A DNA stretch of 64,000 nt from Novosphingopyxis iocasae (GCF_014334095.1 NZ_CP060495.1:1-64000); one strand, 5' to 3'; shown: positions 8,409 through 17,296, counted from the first letter of the stretch. Program-made: numbers and translations. The notes: generated by a model not told the origin, from the letters alone.

Positions 8409-9539
8409 TTATCCCGCCGGATCGCTCAGCGCGCTCAGCAGGATTTCGCGGTAGATTACCGTCAGCTTGTCCAGATCGTCCAGTTCCACCGCCTCGTCCA
8501 GCTTGTGCATGGTCGCATTGCGCAGGCCGAATTCCACCACCGGGCACAGCTTGGACAGGAAACGCGCATCGGACGTTCCGCCGCTGGTGGAGAGTTCGGG
8601 CTCGATCCCCGTCACCTTGGTGATCGCCCCCGCCACGATTTCGCTAAGTTCGCCAGGCGGTGTAAGGAAGGGTTCGCCAGATACGATCGCTTCCACTTCG
8701 CCGCCGTGCAGCTGCGCGACGGTACGGACCATCTCGGTCAGCCCAGCGCCGGTATGCCGGTCGTTGAAGCGGATCGACAGCCGCGCGCTCGCCTCTCCCG
8801 GGATGACGTTGTGCGCCCGGTTGCCGACCGTAAGATCGGTCACCTCCAGGTTCGACGGCTGAAACCAGTCCGTGCCGCGGTCCAGCGTCACGCGGTCCAG
8901 TTCGGCGAGGATGGAGACCAGCTTGGTGATCGGATTGTCGGCATTTTGCGGATAGGCGACATGGCCCTGCGTGCCCTTTACCGTGACCCACATGTTTACG
9001 GATCCGCGCCGGCCGATCTTCACCATATCGCCCAGCTTGGCGACGGACGTCGGCTCGCCCACCAGGCACATGTCCGGCACGATGGCATGCTCGGCCATAT
9101 ATTCCATCAGCGCGCGCGTACCGTGGACGGCATCGCCTTCCTCGTCCCCGGTGATGATCAGGCTGATCCGCCCGGCATCTTCCGGCACATCGTCCAGCGC
9201 GGCGACGAAGGCGGCGATCGCGCCCTTCATGTCCACCGCGCCGCGCCCATAGAGCAGGCCGCCGCGTTCTTCCGGCTCGAACGCGTCACCCGTCCAGCCG
9301 TTACCGGCGGGGACGACGTCGAGATGCCCGGCAAAGGCGAAATGGCGGGCGCCGGTGCCGCGCACGGCGTAGAGATTTTCTACCGGCCCGGCGGGCGCAT
9401 CCTCGCCTGCGGTGAAGCGCGTAACGTTGAAGCCCAGCGGCTCCAGCATCGCCTCCAGCGCATCGAACACCGCGCCGGTGGCGGGGGTCACGCTCTCACA
9501 AGCGATCAGACGTTTGGCATGCTCCGGCGCGCTACTCAT
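8409..9539 (-). CDS. dapE: Succinyl-diaminopimelate desuccinylase
   Basis: DapE hydrolyses N-succinyl-LL-2,6-diaminopimelate to LL-diaminopimelate and succinate in lysine and peptidoglycan-precursor synthesis. The 376-residue length is typical. M20 dinuclear-zinc motifs are visible: G-H72-L-D74, G-A-V-D103-M-K-G, and the catalytic pair G-D-E133-E134. The ATG overlaps the stop of the upstream glutathione transferase gene by four bases (ATGA), so the two are translationally coupled. dapA of the same pathway is elsewhere in the window at 50047. Confidence 0.95.
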   Translation of the reverse strand: MSSAPEHAKRLIACESVTPATGAVFDALEAMLEPLGFNVTRFTAGEDAPAGPVENLYAVRGTGARHFAFAGHLDVVPAGNGWTGDAFEPEERGGLLYGRGAVDMKGAIAAFVAALDDVPEDAGRISLIITGDEEGDAVHGTRALMEYMAEHAIVPDMCLVGEPTSVAKLGDMVKIGRRGSVNMWVTVKGTQGHVAYPQNADNPITKLVSILAELDRVTLDRGTDWFQPSNLEVTDLTVGNRAHNVIPGEASARLSIRFNDRHTGAGLTEMVRTVAQLHGGEVEAIVSGEPFLTPPGELSEIVAGAITKVTGIEPELSTSGGTSDARFLSKLCPVVEFGLRNATMHKLDEAVELDDLDKLTVIYREILLSALSDPAG

Positions 9540-10207
9540 GCCGTCTCGGCCCCAAGATCTTCGTACCGATCCAGCGTCCAGTCCTCCGCCTCGGCGGCCT
9601 CATACCAGTCGCGCACCCATTGGTGCCCCAGGATGGCGTCGCAATAAGATGCGGCGAAGCCCGGCAGCTTGAAATCATAGGTGCGAAAGCGCGAGGCGAC
9701 GGGCGCGTACATGATGTCCGCAGCGCTGAACGTGCCGAACAGGAACGGCCCGGCCTTGCCGAATCGGGCGCGGGCCTCCGCCCATAATTGCAGCACGCGG
9801 ATGGCATCGGCGCGCGCATCTTCGCTGATTTCATGATCGGGGAACTGGCGGCGCGTGTTCATCGGGCATTCGCGGCGCAGCGCCATGAAGCTGCAGTGCA
9901 TCTCCGCGCACATGGATCGGGCCATGCCGCGTGCGACCTCGTCCTTGGGCCAGAAGCGATCCCGCCCGGTCTTGTCGGCCAGCCAGTCGACGATCGCGAT
10001 CGAATCCCAGATCACGCTTTCCCCGTCCCACAGGATAGGCACCTTGCCGTGACTGGGCGCCATGTCTTCCTCGCGCTTCCGGTCATCCCAGTCGTCGGTA
10101 TAGAGAGGCACGAGGATTTCCTCGAAGGACAGGCCGGATTGCTTGGCCGCCAGCCAGCCGCGCATGGACCAGCTGGAATAGGCCTTGTTGCCGATGATCA
10201 GTTTCAT
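9536..10207 (-). CDS. Glutathione S-transferase family protein
   Basis: The 223-residue protein has a thioredoxin-fold N-terminal domain starting L-I-I-G-N-K-A-Y-S-S-W-S. Its cis-proline glutathione-site strand is K-V-P-I-L, followed by E-S-V-I-W-D-S and an all-helical C-terminal domain. The Y-S-S-W-S-M-R start resembles a cytosolic GST subgroup with serine at the active site. The substrate is unknown. It overlaps dapE by four bases and lies 45 bases after engB. Confidence 0.88.
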   Translation of the reverse strand: MKLIIGNKAYSSWSMRGWLAAKQSGLSFEEILVPLYTDDWDDRKREEDMAPSHGKVPILWDGESVIWDSIAIVDWLADKTGRDRFWPKDEVARGMARSMCAEMHCSFMALRRECPMNTRRQFPDHEISEDARADAIRVLQLWAEARARFGKAGPFLFGTFSAADIMYAPVASRFRTYDFKLPGFAASYCDAILGHQWVRDWYEAAEAEDWTLDRYEDLGAETA

Positions 10208-10252
10208 GTGCCTGGGCCTAACGGTTGGCGGGGAAGGGGGGAAGGGCGTTGC

Positions 10253-10873
10253 TCACTCCGGCACCGCGTCGAGCACGGCGTTGCGCAGTTCCTCGATGCC
10301 GTAGCCTTTTTCGGAAGAGGTCAGGATCAGGCCCGGAAAGGCGGCGGGGTGCTTTCGCAGTTCGGCCTCCACTTTCGCGGCCACCGAATCGCGCTCGGTC
10401 TGTTTGACCTTGTCCGTCTTGGTGAGGACGGCGGCATAGCTGACGGCGGCGGCATCCAGCATGGCCATCATCTCCTCGTCCACCTTGCCGATGCCGCGGC
10501 GCGCATCGATCAGCAGGAAGGTGCGCGTCAGCACCTGCCGCCCGCGCAGATAATCGTTCACGAGATAGCGCCAGCGCTGCACCGTTTTCACCGGCGCCTT
10601 GGCGTAACCGTAGCCGGGCATATCGACGATGCGGAAGAGCGGCGGGGTGCCGACTTCGAAGAAGTTGAGTTCCTGTGTCCGGCCCGGCGTCACCGATGTC
10701 CGCGCTATCGCCTTGCGGCCGAGCAGCGCGTTGATCAGCGAGGATTTGCCGACATTGGAACGGCCCGCAAAGGCGATCTCGGGCGCGTCCGGCTCGGGCA
10801 GGAATTCCAGCTTCGGCGCCGACTTCAGGAAGTTCACCGGCCCTGAGAAAAGAGCGTTGTGGTCTGCAATCAC
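10253..10873 (-). CDS. engB: Ribosome biogenesis GTP-binding protein EngB (YsxC/YihA)
   Basis: EngB is a small TRAFAC GTPase needed for late assembly of the large ribosomal subunit. The 206-residue protein shows G1 as G37-R-S-N-V-G-K43-S44, G3 as D-M-P-G-Y-G, and G4 as T-K-T-D. The start is GTG at 10871-10873, backed by AGGAGA seven to eight bases upstream. It follows a roughly 400-base non-coding gap after yidC, so it may have its own promoter, and is probably transcribed on into the GST and dapE genes. Confidence 0.95.
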   Translation of the reverse strand: MIADHNALFSGPVNFLKSAPKLEFLPEPDAPEIAFAGRSNVGKSSLINALLGRKAIARTSVTPGRTQELNFFEVGTPPLFRIVDMPGYGYAKAPVKTVQRWRYLVNDYLRGRQVLTRTFLLIDARRGIGKVDEEMMAMLDAAAVSYAAVLTKTDKVKQTERDSVAAKVEAELRKHPAAFPGLILTSSEKGYGIEELRNAVLDAVPE

Positions 10874-11137
10874 GGGTGCGTCTCCTGATCGATCGAATCG
10901 ATGAATAGGGCAGCCGGTGATCGTAAGGTCACGAACGTCCGCATACGGGGGAGGCTGTTTTCCCCCGGCCTATTGAGAGTGGGCGGCATATGGAGGGAGG
11001 GCGTGATGGTCATGCGGGCGATCCTAGGGGAGGGGGGCCGAGTAGGATAGAAAATCCTACCTGCGCGAATGGGGGGCGTTTTGAGAAGCTGAGCAAATCC
11101 GGCATCCGCCCTGCATCGGGGTTACATCTGGCCCAAA

Positions 11138-11210
11138 TCCGTGAGTGCTGAGCTTGTCGAAGCACGGTTCTCGAAGGAGAACCGCCCTTCGACAGGCTCA
11201 GGGCTACGGA
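11138..11210. repeat. REP-like inverted repeat, copy 2
   Basis: Arms around 11138-11171 and 11178-11210 are imperfect inverted copies containing CTGAGCTTGTCGAAG and its complement-type partner CTTCGACAGGCTCAG. This is the same family as the elements at 8317 and 44012. Confidence 0.8.
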
Positions 11211-11244
11211 ATCGGTCGTCAACTAACCTTCGAATGCGCGGACA

Positions 11245-11271
11245 TCCTCCCCGAGCCAAACTCGGGGAGGA
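11245..11271 (-). terminator. GC-rich hairpin after yidC
   Basis: Eleven-base arms (11245-11255 and 11261-11271) pair perfectly around a five-base loop, beginning six bases past the yidC stop. There is no T-run, so it may stabilise the mRNA end or act with Rho rather than terminate intrinsically. Confidence 0.45.
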
Positions 11272-11276
11272 CAGGA

Positions 11277-13031
11277 TCAGTTCGAAGCCTTTTTCGCCTC
11301 GCGTTCGCGCTGCTTTTCCTCGGCGTCGCGCTTCATCTGCTCCTTCAGCTCGGGATGGCGGGCGTAGAGCAGGCGCTGCTGGGCGATGGTGAACAGGTTG
11401 CTCGCCACCCAGTAGAGCTGCAGACCCGCGGCGAAGGGCGCCATGAATACCATCATCACCCAGGGCATGATGGAGAACATCTGCTTCTGCACCGGATCGG
11501 TCATCGGCTGCATGCGGAACTGGAAGAACATGGTGACGCCCAAGAGGATCGGCAGCAGGCCGATGTGCAGCATGCCGGGCGGATCGAACGGCAGCAGGCC
11601 GAACAGGTTCACCGGCGTCAGCGGATCCGGCGCGGAAAGATCCTGAATCCACAGCGCGAAGGGCTGGTGGCGCATCTCGATCGACAGCATCAAGAGCTTG
11701 TAGAGCGCGAAGAACACCGGGATCTGAAGGAACATGGGAAGGCAGCCGGCCAGCGGATTGACCTTTTCCTCCTTGTAAAGCTTCATCAGCTCCTGCTGCT
11801 GCTTCTGCTTGTCCTCCTTATGCTTTTCCTGAAGCTTCTTCATCTTCGGCTGGATGGCCTTCATCTGCGCCATCGATTTGAACTGCTTCTGCGCGATCGG
11901 GAACATCAGGCCGCGCACGATCAGCGTCAGGCAGATGATCGCCACACCGAAATTGCCGGTCAGATCGTACAGCCAGGTGAGGATGTAGAGGAACATCTTC
12001 TCGATCGGCCGGAACCAGCCCCAGTCGATCGCGAGCGAGAATTTCTCGAAGCCCAGCTTGTCCTGATAGGCATCCAGAACGTCGGTTTCCTTCGCGCCAA
12101 CGAAGAAATAGCTGCGCTGCGTAATCTGCTTGCCGGGCTGGATGACGCTGGGCGTCTTGCGTAGCATCTCGTCCTGATAGACGTCTCCGGAAGCGCGGAA
12201 GGCCGCGTCGATCGGCGATTTCTGGTCGGGCACCAGCGCGGTCAGCCAATATTTGTCGGTGAAGCCCAACCAGCCGCCGGTCGTCTCGAACTGCGCGCCC
12301 TTGGGCCCGGCTTCCTCGACATCGTCATAGTTCCAGTCATAATCGGCGGCGCCGTCGAACACGCCCATCGGACCGACATGGATGGTCCAGGTGCTCTTGT
12401 CGGGAGAGCCGCCGCGGCGGCTGATGAGGCCGTAGGGGCGCACCGCAACCGGGCCGCCGCCCTGATTGGCGACCTTCTGATCGACGGTGATGAGATAATT
12501 GTCGTCGATCGACAGCACCAGTTGGAAGATCTGCCCGGTGCCGTTCCGCCAGCTGAGCGTGACCGGGGTCTCGGGCGTCAGGCGCGGGCCGCTTGCCTGC
12601 CAGACGGTTTTGTCGTTGGGCAGCTCGATGCCCTCGCCGAGCCAGCCGAAGCGCGAGAAATAGGCGTCCTTGGTGCCCGGAGGGGCCAGCAGGCGGACCT
12701 CCGACGAATTCTTGGCAAGGCCGACGCGATATTTCTTCAGCATCATATCGTCGATGCGTGCGCCGGTGAGGCTGATCGAGCCGTCGAGCTTTGGCGTATC
12801 GACCTGGATGCGCGGCCCGTCGGACAAGGCGGCCTGCAGATTGCGCTGCCCCGCCGCGCTCGTGGGCACGACCACATCGGGATTGGCCGGCGGCGCGGCT
12901 TCATCCGTGGTCGCAACCGGCGCGGACGCGGCTTCGTTGTTCGGAAAGAAATGGCCCGTGATATAGGGCCAGCCAAACAGAATGATGCCGATCAGCAGGA
13001 CGGCGATGATGATATTGCGGCGATCTTCCAC
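11277..13031 (-). CDS. yidC: Membrane protein insertase YidC
   Basis: YidC inserts and folds inner-membrane proteins, alone or with SecYEG. The 584-residue protein has an N-terminal membrane anchor (about residues 7-25), a large beta-rich periplasmic domain, and a C-terminal insertase core with about five membrane segments. It ends in a charged Glu/Lys/Arg tail. The start is GTG at 13029-13031. It lies 51 bases after yidD in the conserved rpmH-rnpA-yidD-yidC order. Confidence 0.96.
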   Translation of the reverse strand: MEDRRNIIIAVLLIGIILFGWPYITGHFFPNNEAASAPVATTDEAAPPANPDVVVPTSAAGQRNLQAALSDGPRIQVDTPKLDGSISLTGARIDDMMLKKYRVGLAKNSSEVRLLAPPGTKDAYFSRFGWLGEGIELPNDKTVWQASGPRLTPETPVTLSWRNGTGQIFQLVLSIDDNYLITVDQKVANQGGGPVAVRPYGLISRRGGSPDKSTWTIHVGPMGVFDGAADYDWNYDDVEEAGPKGAQFETTGGWLGFTDKYWLTALVPDQKSPIDAAFRASGDVYQDEMLRKTPSVIQPGKQITQRSYFFVGAKETDVLDAYQDKLGFEKFSLAIDWGWFRPIEKMFLYILTWLYDLTGNFGVAIICLTLIVRGLMFPIAQKQFKSMAQMKAIQPKMKKLQEKHKEDKQKQQQELMKLYKEEKVNPLAGCLPMFLQIPVFFALYKLLMLSIEMRHQPFALWIQDLSAPDPLTPVNLFGLLPFDPPGMLHIGLLPILLGVTMFFQFRMQPMTDPVQKQMFSIMPWVMMVFMAPFAAGLQLYWVASNLFTIAQQRLLYARHPELKEQMKRDAEEKQREREAKKASN

Positions 13032-13082
13032 GTGGGTTCCGTTGGTCAGTGGGGACGCGAGACGAACAGGCCTCGGAAAGCG

Positions 13083-13295
13083 TCAGGGCACGGGGTCATG
13101 GCCATGGCCGCCCCAAGGTTGGCAGCGCAATAACCGCTTCGCCGCAAGCCAGCTACCCTTAATCGCGCCGTGTCGCTGCAGGGCTTCGATCGCGTAAGCG
13201 GAACAGCTGGGCGTGTAGCGGCAGGTGGGCGGCAGGATGCGCGAGGGGCCGAGCTGCCATCCGCGCGCGATCAGGATCAGCGCGCGGGCGATCAC
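13083..13295 (-). CDS. yidD: Membrane protein insertion efficiency factor YidD
   Basis: YidD is a small amphipathic inner-membrane-associated protein that assists YidC-dependent insertion. The 70-residue sequence carries the family core C-R-Y-T-P-S-C-S-x-Y-A and ends with G-G-H-G-H-D-P-V-P. The GTG start overlaps the rnpA stop by four bases (GTGA), implying translational coupling. Confidence 0.93.
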   Translation of the reverse strand: MIARALILIARGWQLGPSRILPPTCRYTPSCSAYAIEALQRHGAIKGSWLAAKRLLRCQPWGGHGHDPVP

Positions 13296-13666
13296 TGGCC
13301 AGCTTTCCCGAAATCGGTAGCGCTTTCGGTCTTGGGGGAGGGCAAGCGCACCGTTTTGCGCAACGCTGTCGCCAGCTCTGCGCGCAGCGCCTGGAAATCG
13401 CGCTCGATCCCGCCGGCGCGTCCGATCAGCACATGGTCCGCGCCGGGCTGGCCGCCTCCCGGCAGCGCCTCGCGCGCGAGTTCGCGCAGGCGGCGCTTCA
13501 TGCGGTTGCGCACAACCGCATTGCCGATTTTCTTGGTGACGGTGTAGCCGACGCGAATCGCGGCATCGCCGTCTCGCCTGTCATGGACGAGCAGCACGAA
13601 ACCGGGCGCCGCAAAGCGACGCCCGCGATTGGCGGCAAGAAAGGATTTGCGATCCCGCATCTTCAT
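13292..13666 (-). CDS. rnpA: Ribonuclease P protein component
   Basis: RnpA is the protein cofactor of the RNase P ribozyme that matures tRNA 5' ends. The 124-residue basic protein has the RNR signature in [15 protein letters not shown]. The C-terminal part after about residue 105 is less conserved. It starts 29 bases after rpmH and overlaps yidD. The rnpB RNA gene was not seen in the window. Confidence 0.94.
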   Translation of the reverse strand: MKMRDRKSFLAANRGRRFAAPGFVLLVHDRRDGDAAIRVGYTVTKKIGNAVVRNRMKRRLRELAREALPGGGQPGADHVLIGRAGGIERDFQALRAELATALRKTVRLPSPKTESATDFGKAGQ

Positions 13667-13695
13667 GAGAGGCGGGAGCGCGGGCCGACTTTCGC

Positions 13696-13830
13696 TCAGG
13701 CGGACAGCTTCTTGCGGCCGCGTGCACGGCGGGCGCGCAGAATCTTGCGGCCGCTGGCAGTCGCCATGCGCTTGCGGAAACCGTGGCGGCGGGCGCGCAC
13801 GAGATTGCTCGGCTGAAAGGTGCGCTTCAT
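13696..13830 (-). CDS. rpmH: 50S ribosomal protein L34
   Basis: This 44-residue protein opens [11 protein letters not shown] and is almost entirely basic, matching L34 throughout. It is the first gene of the rpmH-rnpA-yidD-yidC cluster. A candidate promoter lies 70-100 bases upstream, overlapping the end of the BLUF gene. Confidence 0.97.
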   Translation of the reverse strand: MKRTFQPSNLVRARRHGFRKRMATASGRKILRARRARGRKKLSA

Positions 13831-13900
13831 GACATCAAGTCCACTTCGTCAAAACAAAAAGGGCCGCCGTCTCCGGCGACCGCGAATTTCTATGTGCGGC

Positions 13901-13928
13901 TGCATAACGCCGCGCGCGTGAAAGTCAA
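13901..13928 (-). promoter_or_regulatory. Candidate sigma-70 promoter of rpmH
   Basis: On the minus strand, TTGACT (13923-13928) is followed after 16 bases by TATGCA (13901-13906). This predicts a leader of about 65 bases before the rpmH ATG at 13830. Confidence 0.55.
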
Positions 13929-14335
13929 TCGGCCCGCAGCATATTGATGCGCTCGATATCGTGATAGCCAGCGCTGACCACCATCGGCTCGCCAGATACG
14001 TTCTCGAACCCGCGATCGAGCAGTTCTACCGCGCGCTCGTCATTCTCGCAGATTACCGCCATCGCCCACTGCCCAAACTCACGCTCGGGAATATCGCGGC
14101 GGCTTATCACCTCAATCTCATGATGGCGCCCGTCGTCGGCGATCTTTTCCATCATCAGCTCCACGGCGCTGCGCGGGCCTTCAAGCACCTGAATGAACAT
14201 GCCATCCTGATGGCAAAGCAAACCGGTGATACCAAGGGTGGGATTTCGTTCTTCCGCCTGATGCCCGATGCATGCGAGAATCACGGGCGACACTTCGATG
14301 TCGGCTCGGCTCCGATAGAGCAACTGGTGAATCAT
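13925..14335 (-). CDS. BLUF-domain blue-light photoreceptor
   Basis: The whole 136-residue protein is one BLUF domain, which binds FAD and switches through a flavin hydrogen-bond network. The expected residues are present: Y7, N31, Q49 in F-I-Q-V-L-E-G, and W90. The I-T-G-L-L strand also matches. There is no output domain, so it presumably signals through a partner protein or its short C-terminal helices. It lies downstream of the cys operon with a 149-base gap holding a palindrome and a candidate stress-sigma promoter. Its stop overlaps the rpmH promoter region. Confidence 0.93.
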   Translation of the reverse strand: MIHQLLYRSRADIEVSPVILACIGHQAEERNPTLGITGLLCHQDGMFIQVLEGPRSAVELMMEKIADDGRHHEIEVISRRDIPEREFGQWAMAVICENDERAVELLDRGFENVSGEPMVVSAGYHDIERINMLRAD

Positions 14336-14372
14336 AAACTAACCACGGCTGAGCATATGGGGTAGGCAATCA

Positions 14373-14398
14373 GACGCATGAGCCATGCGCACGGTTCC
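14373..14398 (-). promoter_or_regulatory. EcfG-like (general stress) promoter candidate
   Basis: On the minus strand GGAAC (14394-14398) is separated by 17 bases from CGTC (14373-14376). The alphaproteobacterial EcfG consensus is GGAAC-N16/17-CGTT, so one base differs. It would give a transcript starting about 30 bases before the BLUF ATG. Confidence 0.35.
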
Positions 14399-14402
14399 GG
14401 CC

Positions 14403-14422
14403 ACTGACAAATTTATGTCAGT
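14403..14422. promoter_or_regulatory. Perfect 7-bp palindrome, possible operator
   Basis: ACTGACA (14403-14409) and TGTCAGT (14416-14422) are perfect inverted half-sites around six A/T bases. The site lies just upstream of the BLUF promoter candidate and about 60 bases past the cysH stop. No T-run follows, so an operator is more likely than a terminator. Confidence 0.4.
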
Positions 14423-14484
14423 TAATGGTCGCTGTTGCTGCCGCGCAACGAATGACGGAAATGGCGGAAAGTTCCCGCGCGTTT

Positions 14485-15243
14485 TCAGAATACGGCTTGG
14501 TCGCCGTCCGAATGAATGCCGCACTCGGTCTTGTCCCAGCCGGACCAGCGGCCCGAACGAGGGTCTTCACCGGGGCGCACTTTGTTGGTGCACGGCGCGC
14601 AGCCGATCGAGGGATAACCTTCGGCCACCAGCGGATGGCGCGGCAGATCATGGCGCTCGAAATAGTCCTCGATCCGCGCGGTGTCCCAATCGGCCAGCGG
14701 GTTGATCTTAAGCCGCCCCTCGCCATCGCTGGCATCGATCTCGAACCGGGGCAGGCCGCGGCGGGTGGCCGACTGGAAGCCCTTACGGCCCGTAATAGAA
14801 GCATCGAAGCGCTCCATCGCTCGGGCGAGCGGACGCACCTTGCGGATGTCGCAGCAGCCATCTGGATCATAGGACCAGCGCAGGCCCGACTCATCCTTTG
14901 CGGCCAACTCGTCCGGATCGGGCGTAAGGTTGATAAGGTTGAGGCGCAGCCGATCCGTCAGCTCATCGCGATAAGCGAGCGTTTCGGGGAAGTGCTTGCC
15001 GGTTTCCAGGAAGAGCACCGGAAGACTGCGGTCAACCTGCGACACCAGATGCAGCAACACCGCACTTTCCGCCCCGAAGGACGAAACAAGCGCGACATCC
15101 CCGGCAAGTTGATCGCGAATGACGCTTTCCAGCATTTCCGCCGTGTCGCGTCCCCGGAACATGTTGTTCAGGCGAATCGCATCGCTCTCCACGAAACGCG
15201 GCGAAACGTCGATTCGGTCGCGGATGCGCACTTCCTTACCCAT
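14485..15243 (-). CDS. cysH: Assimilatory adenylyl-sulfate / PAPS reductase (Fe-S type)
   Basis: CysH reduces activated sulfate (APS or PAPS) to sulfite using thioredoxin. The 252-residue protein shows a PP-loop variant S54-S-F-G-A-E-S60. The four iron-sulfur cysteines characteristic of APS-using bacterial enzymes are C130, C131, C215 and C218 (C-C-x-x-R-K and G-C-x-P-C). The catalytic motif is E240-C241-G-I-H. The start is ATG at 15243, overlapping the DUF934 stop by eight bases; a longer frame to 15477 is a shadow inside DUF934. It is the last gene of the sulfate-assimilation operon. Confidence 0.94.
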   Translation of the reverse strand: MGKEVRIRDRIDVSPRFVESDAIRLNNMFRGRDTAEMLESVIRDQLAGDVALVSSFGAESAVLLHLVSQVDRSLPVLFLETGKHFPETLAYRDELTDRLRLNLINLTPDPDELAAKDESGLRWSYDPDGCCDIRKVRPLARAMERFDASITGRKGFQSATRRGLPRFEIDASDGEGRLKINPLADWDTARIEDYFERHDLPRHPLVAEGYPSIGCAPCTNKVRPGEDPRSGRWSGWDKTECGIHSDGDQAVF

Positions 15244-15664
15244 GACGCAGCTTCCAGACCGGCACTGCGTCATCGGCGGCGGGCTGATAGACATGGTCGT
15301 AAAAGCCAAGCGCGCGCTCGACGGCGGCCTCGTCCAGCGGTTCGTCCGGCGCAAAGCTGTCGAACCCGCAGCGGCGCATATAGCGGATCTGATCGACAAG
15401 CACGTCGCCGCTGGCGCGCAGTTCGCCCTTATATCCTGCCTCGCGCAGGATGCGGGCGGCAGAATAGCCGCGCCCATCCATGAAGGAGGGGAAATGCACG
15501 ATGACGAGCTTCAGCCGATCCAGCACGGGCAGCAGCTCGCGCGCATCCTCGCCCGATTCGAGCAGGACGGTGGATGCGTTGGTCTGGCCCTGGAAGGCTT
15601 CGACCGAAACAGCCGGTTCGGCGGACGGTTCGTCGTCGCGGTAACGGAGTTGGACGTCAGCCAT
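15236..15664 (-). CDS. DUF934 family protein
   Basis: This 142-residue DUF934 protein has no established activity but accompanies ferredoxin-type sulfite reductase genes in many proteobacteria. The conserved core H-F-P-S-F-x-D-G-R-G-Y-S-x-A is present. The ATG at 15664 overlaps the cysI stop by eight bases and the stop overlaps cysH, so it is translationally coupled on both sides. A role in sulfite reductase assembly or electron supply is inferred from position only. Confidence 0.9.
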   Translation of the reverse strand: MADVQLRYRDDEPSAEPAVSVEAFQGQTNASTVLLESGEDARELLPVLDRLKLVIVHFPSFMDGRGYSAARILREAGYKGELRASGDVLVDQIRYMRRCGFDSFAPDEPLDEAAVERALGFYDHVYQPAADDAVPVWKLRHG

Positions 15665-17291
15665 AAAGCGCCTCCTTGAATGGCTCCATGCCGATACGGC
15701 GATAAGTGTCGACGAAGCGTTCGCCTTCTTCGCGCCGTTCCAGATAGAGGTTGGTCGCGGTTTCGATCGCATCGACCACGCCGTCCTCGGTAAAGCCGGG
15801 GCCGGTGATCTTGGCCAGGCTCACATCCTCCGCGCCCGATCCGCCGAAAAGCAGCTGGTAATTTTCCACGCCTTTCCGATCGACGCCGAGGATGCCGATG
15901 TGGCCGGCATGGTGATGCCCGCAGGCGTTGATGCAGCCCGAAATCTTCAGTTTCAGCTCGCCCAGATCCTTCTGGCGGCTCTGATCCGCGAAGCGCTGCG
16001 AAATCTTCTGCGCCAGCGGGATCGAGCGGGCATTGGCCAGGCTGCAATAATCGAGGCCGGGGCAGGCGATCATGTCGCCGATCAGATCGAGATTGGCAGG
16101 CGCCAGGCCGGCCGCGTCGAGCTTCTGCCACAGCGCGTAAAGATCGGCCTTCTTCACATGCGGCAGAACGATGTTCTGGCTATGCGTCACGCGGCACTCG
16201 TCGAAGCTGTATTGCTCGGCAAGCTCGGCCATCAAATCCATCTGATCCGCCGTCGCATCGCCCGGAATGCCGCCGACCGGCTTCAGGCTGATGGTGGCGA
16301 TGGCATAGCCGGGATGCTTGTGCTCAGCCACATTCTGATCGTGCCAGATGCGGAAATCGGGATCGGTCAGATCGACCTGCGTCGGCGCATCGTCTTCGAA
16401 TGCGGGGGCCGCGAAGAAGGCCTTGATACGCTCCAGCTCGGCCGCCGGAGGATCGAGGTCCAGCGTCTTGATGTGCGCGAATTCTTCCTCGACCTGGCGC
16501 GTATATTCTTCCGCGCCAAGCTCATGCACCAGGATCTTGATGCGCGCCTTGTACTTGTTGTCGCGCCGTCCGTAGCGGTTGTAGACGCGCAGGCACGCCT
16601 CGCAGTAGCTGATCAGATCGTCGGCGGAGACGAACTCGCGGATCATCGGGGCGATCATGGGCGTCCGGCCCATGCCGCCGCCGACATAGAAGCGTGCGCC
16701 AAGCTCACCCGCATCGTTCGTCACCAGCTGAATGCCGATATCGTGCAGGCGCATGGCTGCGCGGTCGGTGTCGGACGCGATGACGCAGATTTTGAACTTG
16801 CGCGGCAGATGCGCGAATTCCGGGTGGAAGCTGGACCATTGCCGCAGCAGTTCCGCCCAGGGGCGCGGATCGGCGGCCTCTTCGGCGCTGGCACCGGCAT
16901 ATTGATCGGACGAGATGTTGCGGATGCAGTTTCCGCTCGTCTGGATCGCATGCATCTCCACGGTCGAGAGATCGGCCAGGATATCAGCGGCGTCCTCCAG
17001 CTTGATCCAGTTGTACTGGATGTTCTGGCGCGTGGTGAAGTGCCCATAATCACGGTCATATTTGCGTGCGATTTTAGCCAGCATACGCATCTGATGGCCC
17101 GACAGCGTGCCATAGGGAATGGCGACGCGCAGCATATAGGCGTGCAGCTGAAGATAGAGGCCGTTCTGCAGGCGCAGCGGCTTGAACTGATCCTCGGTCA
17201 TTTCGCCGGACAGGCGGCGCTCGCACTGGTCACGGAATTCCGCGACGCGCGAGGCGACGAGGCTGTGGTCATATTGATCGTACTGGTACAT
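15657..17291 (-). CDS. cysI: Nitrite/sulfite reductase, hemoprotein
   Basis: This 544-residue enzyme carries siroheme and a 4Fe-4S cluster and reduces sulfite to sulfide with six electrons. The cluster cysteines fit C410-x5-C416 and C453-x3-C457 (G-C-I-N-A-C-G-H-H). No flavoprotein partner (CysJ) is encoded nearby, which suggests ferredoxin or another donor. I chose ATG 17291, giving the conserved M-Y-Q-Y-D start; longer frames read through DUF2849. It begins five bases after the DUF2849 stop. Confidence 0.93.
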   Translation of the reverse strand: MYQYDQYDHSLVASRVAEFRDQCERRLSGEMTEDQFKPLRLQNGLYLQLHAYMLRVAIPYGTLSGHQMRMLAKIARKYDRDYGHFTTRQNIQYNWIKLEDAADILADLSTVEMHAIQTSGNCIRNISSDQYAGASAEEAADPRPWAELLRQWSSFHPEFAHLPRKFKICVIASDTDRAAMRLHDIGIQLVTNDAGELGARFYVGGGMGRTPMIAPMIREFVSADDLISYCEACLRVYNRYGRRDNKYKARIKILVHELGAEEYTRQVEEEFAHIKTLDLDPPAAELERIKAFFAAPAFEDDAPTQVDLTDPDFRIWHDQNVAEHKHPGYAIATISLKPVGGIPGDATADQMDLMAELAEQYSFDECRVTHSQNIVLPHVKKADLYALWQKLDAAGLAPANLDLIGDMIACPGLDYCSLANARSIPLAQKISQRFADQSRQKDLGELKLKISGCINACGHHHAGHIGILGVDRKGVENYQLLFGGSGAEDVSLAKITGPGFTEDGVVDAIETATNLYLERREEGERFVDTYRRIGMEPFKEALYG

Positions 17292-17296
17292 CGGTC

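Larger units (their letters stand above)
10874..11276. other. 403-base intergenic region with hairpins
   Basis: No credible gene is seen between yidC and engB, which are both on the minus strand. The stretch holds a 7-bp hairpin with 5-base loop (arms 11042-11048 and 11054-11060, GTAGGAT/ATCCTAC), a REP-like element (11138-11210), and a GC-rich hairpin just after yidC (11245-11271). An 11010-11222 minus-strand reading frame runs through the REP element and lacks coding character. Confidence 0.7.
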
